From Isoetes taiwanensis (Eukaryota > Streptophyta > Lycopodiopsida > Isoetales > Isoetaceae): a stretch of 64,000 bases of DNA. The stretch spans positions 3,708,829-3,772,828 of the forward strand of contig JAJEKV010000041.1 of assembly GCA_021234155.1 (NCBI GenBank), given 5' to 3'. The notes under the pieces are model-generated. The model had not been told where the DNA came from, searched no databases, and worked only from the letters and a program-made list of their open reading frames with translations. Position numbers and translations under genes: made by a program. Shown piece after piece: positions 56,572 to 64,000 of this stretch. Every line of letters starts with the position of its first letter. Within the stretch, counting starts at the first letter, position 1.

Positions 56572-57550
56572 GGGAATGAACATTCATTCATTCCAAAATG
56601 TCAACTAGCTGAATAATAATATACAAGAAATTTATCGCGGCGGCCAAGGCCATCGATAACATTTCTTTGACTCAAACTGTGTCTATTCAGAATAGTGTGG
56701 AAGACGCCTAATATGAGACCGGGACGGTGTGAAAGAAGCCCAATATAAGAGATGCCCATTTGGGAATTCGTATGGAATTTGGAACATGCCAAAAAAGACC
56801 TTGTATTTGAATTAATATTTGACAATATCTTTCTTTTAGAACCATAACTTCAATTAAAAATAGAGTCTCATAGTAGTCTCCTTCTAAAGGAGTAAAAAGT
56901 TGAAGGTAAAGGATTTTAGATGTCATTGTTAGGGGATATGTGTAAAGTTTGGCTTGGTGTGACTTCAAAAACTTGCATATTAGAACAATTGCATGTGCAT
57001 TTCGATGCTTGAAGATATAGGACATGTTCTCTTCACTTAGCAATCTATCTAAGTAGAAAATCACATCTCCATGTTAAAATGCTTATATCTTTTAAATTAT
57101 CATCTCAGGCCATGCAACTTGTTGGAGGATGTTAATATAGATTTTATCAATGGCCGTGAAGAAACTAGTCCTAACGACCCATTTTAAGCATCCATTTTGA
57201 ACATTATTTGGTGGATTTGAATTGAAAGTTCAACTAGCATTGTTTCTATCATGCAAAAAATAATTCTAGTCTACAAACTATTATTGTAGACAGACCCCAA
57301 AATACAAATTGGAGCAAAGTATCTTAGTACACAGAGATGGGCCCTAAAAAGGTAATGAGAAAAGAGTGCGGCCTACCAATAGCTTTTGAATCTGGCTTTC
57401 AAGTTGAATATTCATCCTCTTCTGTACAATCCACTTAAAAAGCTACATGCTTTAGCACTTGATTAGGCTTTTGTATAGTCCAAAAATTGCATGTGCTAGG
57501 TTTTGTTTAGATTTGTTTAGCATGACACAGACCAACAGGTGGAGCAAAAT
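56572..57550. other. Intergenic, nothing recognised
   Basis: AT-rich, with only short frames and no repeat ends that I can define. Confidence 0.4.
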
Positions 57551-58615
57551 GTTGTCTAGCTCCTTTTCTACGATGACATTCTGTCGGCCCTGAATGGAAG
57601 GCTCTTGACAAATGATTGTCTTGGAGATGTAAAGTAAGTTGTTGCAATTTCCTAGTGAATCAGGGATGCTTCCACCTAAAAAGTTACCTCCAAAGCTTCC
57701 ACAAAGCGTATTTGCACCTAAAAAGTTACCTCCAAAGCTTCCACAAAGCGTATTTGGACGAGGGAAGCATACCTCCAAAGGAGCACGGCGACAAAGAGAG
57801 ATACTCAAGATTGTCACAATTGCCTGGTTCTTCTGCTATGTAGCTTCCTTCAACAGATTTCCCTCTGATTCCAAATTAGATAGAGATGACATGTTTCCAA
57901 TAGTGGGCAACATCTTGGCGCCAATCAATCCGATGTCGAACAGGTCAAGATAGAAAAGGTTTGTAAGGTTCCAAATTCCTTGTGGAAACCTCTGCCCCAT
58001 TGCATTATGATTTGCTAGGCTAATAAGTTCAATCTCTGGCAGCTTTGTGAGGAAATATGGGAATGGTCCCTCCAGTTGACCTACAATTCCACTTCTTGCA
58101 TGTACCCATATTAGCTTGTTGCAGTTTTTAAGCTCCTGCGGCAGAGCCCATGTTAAATCAGTAAAGAAAGAAACTGAAGATTTTTCAGCATTCCAGTTCC
58201 TTAGAAATTATTCCAGTGAGAAAGGGGTTGTTGCCAAGCCAGAGATCCAGGGAGAAGAGCAATTCCCTAGACATGGAGAGATAGTCCCTGTCAAATTACT
58301 GTCTGATTTCTGAAGACGCCCCAAGTTCTGCGACATATTTCCTGTTATGTTGTTGGCTCTTAAAACTAACTGTTGCAACATTTCAAGCTTTCCTAACTTA
58401 GATGGAATTGTCCCTATTATCATATTAAAGGTCACATCAAGAATAAAAAGATAGACAGAAAGAGAAGAGCAGTTGGCTAGAGAATTAGGAATTTAGCCTG
58501 ATAATTGATTATTTCCGGGCTTTAATTCCATCAGAGAAGACAACTTGCCTAGAGAGCTCGGAATAGATCCAGTAAGATTATTGAGTGCCAAAAAAATTCA
58601 AGTTCTTGAGATTTT
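57551..58615 (-). pseudogene. LRR receptor-like gene fragment
   Basis: Minus-strand frames encode leucine-rich repeats: LNNLTGSIPSSLGKLSSL, IIGTIPSKLGKLEMLQQLVL, ITGNMSQNLGRLQ, LTGTISPCLGNC, LTNLFYLDLFDIGLIG and LGGSIPDSLGNCNNLLYIS. The LxGxIPxxLGxLxxLxxLxL consensus is that of plant extracellular LRR receptors. No signal peptide, membrane segment or kinase is present. Several stops and shifts occur, and a 42-bp tandem duplication (57,673-57,756) doubles 14 codons. Confidence 0.8.
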
Positions 58616-58779
58616 CCAATTCCATGGATAAGTGATCTTTACGTTGCTCTGTTTTGCCTAATCTCTCTTTTACCCTTTTTTTGGGGGCTTGTCTTTTGTG
58701 CTCTATGTTCTGGAAATGGCAACCCCATGTTAGCTGGCATAATTTTCCAGATTGATGGTTAAAAAATGGTAGAAGTTGA

Positions 58780-60366
58780 CACTAAATTTGGCATACAGAT
58801 AATGATGAGGCAGATGTCCCTTCTGAACCTGGTTTCGATGATTCCCCATGAGCTGAACCTCCACTTAGACGGTCTGATCGTGCTCGGAAACCAACTAAAA
58901 GGATGCAATCGTATCTGGACGGTAAGAAGTCTCGCACCGCTGCATTTATAGCTTTAGATAGTTCTATTTCATTAGTAGAACCAGTGGCATTTTGAGAAGC
59001 CATGGCTAGTATTGCTCACCACCTCTGGTCTGAAGCCATGAACGATGAAATGAAGTCCCTTGAAGAGAATCACATGGCAGTTGGTTTCCCTTCTAGTAGA
59101 AAAGCTATCAACTATAAATGGGTGTATAAATTAAAATTTGATGAGCACAACTGTGTCTTACGCTACAAAGCCGGACTTGTTGCCCGAGGGTGCTCACAAA
59201 AACCTGGTACAAGAATCCAAAACAGCAGCCAGGTATGGTGCTACATTTTTATGGTGCTTATTTTGTTGCTACTTGAAATAAAAATATTGGTAGATGTAGA
59301 TACATGAAGGGAATTCTGTAAGACTGAGCGCAACACAGGTTTGGGTACTAAGATGAAGTTTCAGCACGTTAGACTAGTCTGTTCAAAATTCTGATTCCAT
59401 ATTTGAATTCAGCATGCTCGAATTAGTCAATAACAAGTTTCAATTTGTTAAAATTCGAACTTTTTTTTTGGCCCCAAAATAACACGTTCACCTTGGCTGA
59501 TAACTCGTTAGCCGTTATTTTCGCGTTAGCCGTTAGCTAACGAATAACTGCTAACTTCTAACTATGATTACCACGCTATAGCTGCTTCTGTCACTGAAAT
59601 TCATGGTATAGCAGTCTCCTACAGGAGTGTCATTGTATCAATGATGCATTTAATGGTGTGCACACGTCCCGATATCTCTGAAGCAGTTATTACTTTGAGC
59701 CTATGGAATGTTCCAGCATAAATCACTAACAGACTCTCAAGCATCTGCTCAGGTATTTGCAGCACACTTCCAATCTTGGTATGTTACTACACGTCACCTC
59801 TCTTGCTCTTGAAGGGCTAATAGATGCAGACTATGGTGAGGGGGTCTCCAGATAAGAAGTCACAGACAGGCTTCTGTTTTCGGCTGCAAGGGGGAGTGGT
59901 AAGCTGGGCACTTGTGATCAGAATATATGGCCATCTGAGCAGTAGCAATCTGGCTTAGACGGTTGCTTAAGGAACTTGGAGCAAGGCAGTCTGCTCCTAC
60001 ACTTCTCTTCCAACGATAACAAGGTAGCAGTTAGTCTTGTGAAGGGCTAGTTTTCGGTTTGCAGCCCCCCTCTGATGTGGCATGCATCTAAGCCCTTGAT
60101 TTTCAGATTGTATGGTGTGGATCTATGCCACGTTAGGAGGGGGGGCTATAAAACGAAACTGCCCCCTTGTGAAGAATCCAACTAACATCACTAAGGCTAA
60201 GCATATTGAGATACAGTTCCACTTTACTCGAGAGAAGGTTGCAGCAAGGGAGTTGGATATCATGCATATCAGAACCCAATATATGACGGCAGATATTTTT
60301 ACCAAGCCATTACCAAATGGGAGATTCACTAAATGTGTTGAAGAACTCGGAATGGTTACCGTTTAG
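58780..60366 (+). pseudogene. Ty1/Copia pol remnant
   Basis: Plus-strand pieces: PLRRSDRARKPTKRM (hinge), LWSEAMNDEMKSLEENHMA, KAINYKWVYKLKFDEHNC and YKAGLVARGCSQKPG (RT start), then MMHLMVCTRPDISEA (about 59,640-59,690) and a C-terminal KAKHIEIQFHFTREKVAA with YMTADIFTKPLPNGRF (60,200-60,330). The RT core, including YVDD, is missing. It is more diverged than the Copia at 36-42 kb. Confidence 0.85.
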
Positions 60367-60444
60367 AACAGTTTGATTACTTCCTTGCTTGTGCAATCGG
60401 AAGCTTGCTTAAAAGGGAACCTTGAAGAATGATCAAACTTGTTC

Positions 60445-60650
60445 TCGAGGGGGAGTGTTGACATTTGGTGACCTGTCAGCAAGGCCGAGTCTGACATGGG
60501 CAACAACCTATAGTTAGTAGTCTTTGTATTTGCCTTTTGTGGTGTGGGCTGATATTGAGAAGCATTTTGCTCCTCAAGTTAAGAGCGCTTCATGTATTTG
60601 AATTCTAGATGCATCAATGAGAGAATCTGCAGTTCTTGTTTAAGTCCAAT
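60445..60650 (+). mobile_element. Copia remnant polypurine tract and 3' LTR
   Basis: CGAGGGGGAG (60,447-60,456) is the polypurine tract. TGTTGACATTTGGTGACC begins the LTR. The right end is unclear, near 60,640. The 5' LTR is not seen. Confidence 0.75.
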
Positions 60651-62118
60651 AGTAAGTTCATAATACATCCTAGCGATGCTCTTTGCCACCATCCTAAGTT
60701 TACTCTTCATAAGTTTAAATACATCATATTGGTGCTCCTTGGCATCGTCCTAGGTTAACAAGAGTGCTCTCTATTAGACCAATGTCATAAAACAATGCCA
60801 CCACCTAAATGTGTCCTTTGTTAGATCACCACCTCATATCAACCATTGTGAATACGCAGTGCTAAATTTACAAGGCTAAGCTTACACCCTAGGATTCGAC
60901 ATCTTTCATGTCAGAACCACGTCAGAACCACGTTAGAACGAGTGATGATCTATCTTTACGTCAGTCTCACACAAACAGATAACCGAAACTTATGTTCAGC
61001 AACGCCGCACGCTTGTGACAGATTATGTATGTCTAGGTTAGCTTTAGCATCTAGGATATTTAAGCACTTGTTCAATATCTTAATCGACATTGTTATGTTA
61101 ATGTTCTGCACAACCAAACTGTTTGAAATTTGCAATAGTGCTATTACTTTCTCTCCACACATGTAAGCACAAATCCAGCAGTATATGTAGATACATAAAA
61201 TATATCTCTTCCATTTATCTTACAAACATCCTAAATTGGATAAGAAAGTAGCTCTTGGTAGAGGCAACAAGGTACAATTGAATTTACAAACCTGAAAAGA
61301 ACGATGCCATATCGATTTGAATGTGCCAATAACCTCATCTAGTACAAATAGGGCTCCCGATGTTTAACTTCAATCCTATCACCAGCAGCAGGAACGAAAA
61401 CATCTGTGCAGACTACTTCAGCACTGTAAAATTCTGTACCTTGATCCAAGCCGTGACAACGGAAAACTTATTAAATTGTCCCATGTTTTTCTGCATCTTG
61501 GCATTTTCCACAAGTTTTGACACCCATCAGATCTTCAAGATCCACAAGAACATTTCTTCATTTGCATGTGCCAATAAGTGCCCAACCCCATCTATTAGAA
61601 ATGGAACTCCAATTTTAAATTCCATCACCAGCACCAACAATAAATTTTTTTACAAGGATCTCAAATGATTTCTGCATTTAATTTCAGTTCTGCAACTTTG
61701 GTACTGCAAAACATCGTAAGCCTCTTCTCAGATTTTCAAGATCCATAAAAACAGTGTTACCCCCATTCGAACCAGAATGCTCACTATCAAATTTAGTGTT
61801 ACAATGTTTCGTAAACCCTGGAAGTGATAGCAAACTGCATTTGCTTTTCTTTAACGAATGCATAAAACAGGCTAATTGTTCCAAGTATTTCACAGGTCAT
61901 GCCTGCAAATATGAACATATTGACAAATTCTAATCTTCCAATAATTACTCCCCATTGGAAAATAATTCGTCTTGTTGTTTTACATGGCCGGAATTTCCTT
62001 CCCTCCAAAAACATGCTGACAATGACAATCCAAGAAAGTTTACATTTCACTCATTTCCATCTTAAGGCGACTGTCTTCATTAGGCATCTTAGAGTATGCG
62101 TAGCTTGCCTCTCGAGTT
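60651..62118. other. 3' flank of the G-patch gene
   Basis: Mostly AT-rich non-coding DNA, possibly with the G-patch 3' UTR. A diverged duplication is visible: 61,315-61,395 and 61,560-61,640 share GTGCCAATAA, and ATCACCAGCA. No other gene is recognised. Confidence 0.45.
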
Positions 62119-62892
62119 TCAAACATTATCTGGCCAAAATTCACGGAAGAAACAGCGCACAAATTCCTTTTCTTCAAAATCTTGTTGCTGAGCAATCACT
62201 TTCTTTTCCTTTGCAATTGCTTTCTTTTCCCTTCTCGACAATGTGCCATTATTATTTTCCTTTCTTGATACTGAGCAGCTACTTGAATTCTCTGAACTTG
62301 AAATTTCCTCTACAAACTTTCTCTTCTTTTCTGCACCAACACCTCGCCTGTCAGACTTAAAGACAGTCTCAACAGGATTTAATCTGCCCTGTGAAACAAT
62401 ATGAAGTAATCAACTGATCAGAGGAGTCATAAGTAGCAAAAGGTCATTAACTTTCACTAAACTGAATATGAACTTACAACTGACCTGTTCTGCAGCTCCA
62501 AGGCCAGTTCCTTCCTTCCAACCTGATTTTCGTAAAAGCTATATAACAAAAAGAGATGATGCTTACTATTTCGATTCAAATGTGAATGACAAAAGGAATA
62601 GTAGAAGTGCACAATATATCCCAGACAACACTTGCAGACCATGAATTTCACAAAGCAGATGCCATGAATTGAGTTCCGTAATGCTAGAAATAAAATACCG
62701 ACTCACCTTGAATCCAACGTTACATTCAGTCAATCGACTAGAATTTGAGGAGGATTGCGAAATCGAAGCAGATTTGTGATGGTATTCAAGCGAAGGAGCG
62801 CTATAGGAAGGCGACGGACCACAGAGATCAGATGCTACGCTCTTCACGAAGACGGGGCCGGAATTCTCCTGGGCGCTCCGGTGAAGACCCAT
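62119..62892 (-). CDS. G-patch domain protein, complete
   Basis: Three exons on the minus strand: 62,892-62,707, 62,538-62,485 and 62,388-62,119; 510 nt, 169 residues, all phase 0 with GT-AG borders (introns 168 and 96 bp). The start Met gives MGLHRSAQENSGPVFVKSVA; an upstream in-frame stretch exists, but this Met begins the conserved-looking part. The G-patch lies at about residues 66-98: SGWKEGTGLGAAEQ, GRLNPVETVFKSDRRGVG. G-patch motifs bind and activate DEAH-box helicases or nucleic acid. A Lys-rich tail follows (REKKAIAKEKKVIAQQQDFE), ending FFREFWPDNV. I cannot say which G-patch subfamily it is; RNA processing is a fair guess. Confidence 0.85.
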
Positions 62893-63176
62893 CAACAAAC
62901 TGGGAAAGGCATGGATTAGGGTTCTTAAGAATGGCAAATTCTGACGTGTATTTTCAAGAAACAAAATGGGTTAGACGTGGCACTTAGGTGGCCGCATATA
63001 ATAAAAAGACAAAAAGCGCGAAATTTTCCTAGGGTTGAACATGGAGCATCAAAAATCCTATCTCCAAAGCGATCCCTGCCTTGCTGCTACGTCTGCATTT
63101 TTGGAGATGGGCTCTTCTTCCATACCTTGGCCTTCCGGTGGCCCTGCAATTAGTATCCTTACCTTTTTTTTCCGTA
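62893..63176. promoter_or_regulatory. Shared divergent promoter region
   Basis: The G-patch gene starts leftward at 62,892 and the next gene rightward at 63,041 or 63,177, leaving 150-285 bp. A bidirectional promoter is likely. No TATA box is evident. Confidence 0.5.
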
Positions 63177-64000
63177 ATGAACTTACCTGAAGGAGCCATT
63201 GATGCGGCTGGTGCTTTGTTTCATAATTTCTTCAATGGCCCGGACTCTGGCTTGGCTCATCTCCTTCTCAATGCTACGTCTATGCTAAGTGGTCTTTTCA
63301 ATAATACGGCCAGTCTTTCAACCATAATCAGCTTGGTCACTTCTGGACCTGAAGGATTCTTTAATCAGCTTAGCGTCGCACTTAAGGACACAACTTTCAG
63401 GAACATCTCCACAGACCTTCTGTCAAAGGCTTCTGAATTCTGGGTGAGCTTTCTTTTGCTAATTTAGAGAAGAAAAACAAAAGTCTGTCTAATTGGGCTG
63501 TAGTAAGTATAATTTGCTTCCTCTTATAAACTTTATATGTTCTCATCACAAATTCACAGCCATAGAAAATCCCGGTTTTTTGCTAAACTTTTGTCAAGCA
63601 AATGCATGTTTAGAACAGGGAAATCTTCTTACATGCTTAATGTTTCAAAAGATGTAGTTCTTGAACTAGAGTACTAAATCTGGGGTGTTCTTTCTGCAGG
63701 ATAAAGGTTACTTTCCAAGTTGGCTTTTCCCCATAATATTTTGGATCCTTCAAAAATATGTGATCGTGCCAGCAGGTTCTCGGGCCTTAAAAAGTGGTTC
63801 CAATGCTCTAAGACGCGTGGCAACTTTTCGAAGACCTGGCCCGTTAGCTGTTTCTCCACAACTCACTACACCTGATGATGGTCCAATTTCTCCTCCTGAG
63901 AGTCCAGATGATAGGCAAGTTTCTACTCAGACACCTGATGCTAATGCAGTTTCTAATCCTCAGATTCTGCACACATCTTCTAGCCCCCTGTCAGATAATC
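63177..64000 (+). CDS. Unrecognised membrane protein, 3' end beyond window
   Basis: Exon 1 ends 63,443 (donor GTGAGC) and exon 2 starts 63,700 (acceptor TTTCTGCAG); phase 0 at both, and the frame stays open to the window edge (about 189 residues visible). The first Met in this frame is at 63,177 (MNLPEGAIDAAGALFHNFFN). An upstream ATG at 63,041 opens a different frame of about 50 codons, so the start is uncertain. Visible parts: LLLNATSMLSGLFNNTASL, FNQLSVALKDTTFRNI, a probable membrane segment WLFPIIFWILQKYVIVPAG, then a basic stretch (RALKSGSNALRRVATFRRPG) and a Pro/Ser-rich tail. I know no family for it. Confidence 0.6.

Overview
The window looks like nuclear DNA of a land plant with a large, repeat-rich genome. 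Genes have short GT-AG introns, and the repeats include L1-type LINEs, Ty1/Copia and Ty3/Gypsy elements with the plant initiator-Met tRNA primer site. A second LINE type, the long-TIR transposon and the general repeat style hint at a fern, lycophyte or other seed-free plant, but I cannot place the species. Only about 6 kb is likely host gene. These are a complete six-exon IST1-like gene (ISTL, 51.8-55.5 kb), a truncated paralogue of it with an intact IST1 domain (6.5-7.9 kb), a complete three-exon G-patch gene (62.1-62.9 kb, minus strand), and the start of an unrecognised membrane-protein gene (63.0-64.0 kb, plus strand) that diverges from the G-patch gene.

Layout: 0-6 kb holds decayed intergenic DNA, short tandem duplications and one LINE 3' tail. 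The ISTL paralogue lies at 6.35-8.04 kb. A minus-strand L1 LINE fills 8.7-12.6 kb. Gypsy LTR and gag pieces occupy 13.5-15.9 kb. A 12.1-kb element bounded by 25-bp perfect terminal inverted repeats fills 15,967-28,111. PPR, Gypsy and non-autonomous repeats cover 28.1-33.2 kb. A degraded non-L1 LINE (34.0-36.6 kb) abuts a nearly full Copia element (36,582-42,194). A plus-strand L1 (43.7-50.5 kb) carries a 219-bp piece of the ISTL exon. ISTL follows, then a Tourist-like MITE, an LRR pseudogene, a Copia remnant and the divergent gene pair.

The most interesting object is the 12.1-kb TIR element. Its right third encodes, on the plus strand, a frameshifted protein resembling the uncharacterised plant/animal proteins I know as DUF7869, a plausible transposase. 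Its left two thirds carry, on the minus strand, a multi-exon gene ending in an FCP1/SCP-type HAD phosphatase-like domain. Introns and flanks of that gene are studded with a palindrome family built on TCGACTCGCGAGTCGA, including a two-turn A-B-C array confined to one intron. Transposase, cargo gene, TIRs, subterminal TGGGACTCA repeats and a possible TTTT target duplication together look like one large, previously uncharacterised DNA transposon.

IST1 proteins act with ESCRT-III and VPS4 in multivesicular-body sorting. The same locus has been reused twice here, once as a DNA-level duplication with introns and once as a small exon piece inside an L1. Single-base frameshifts are frequent in the repeats and absent from the host genes. 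In some repeats they come with CTG-to-CCG and CAG-to-CGG changes that create CpG, so part of the apparent decay may be consensus error in methylated repeats.
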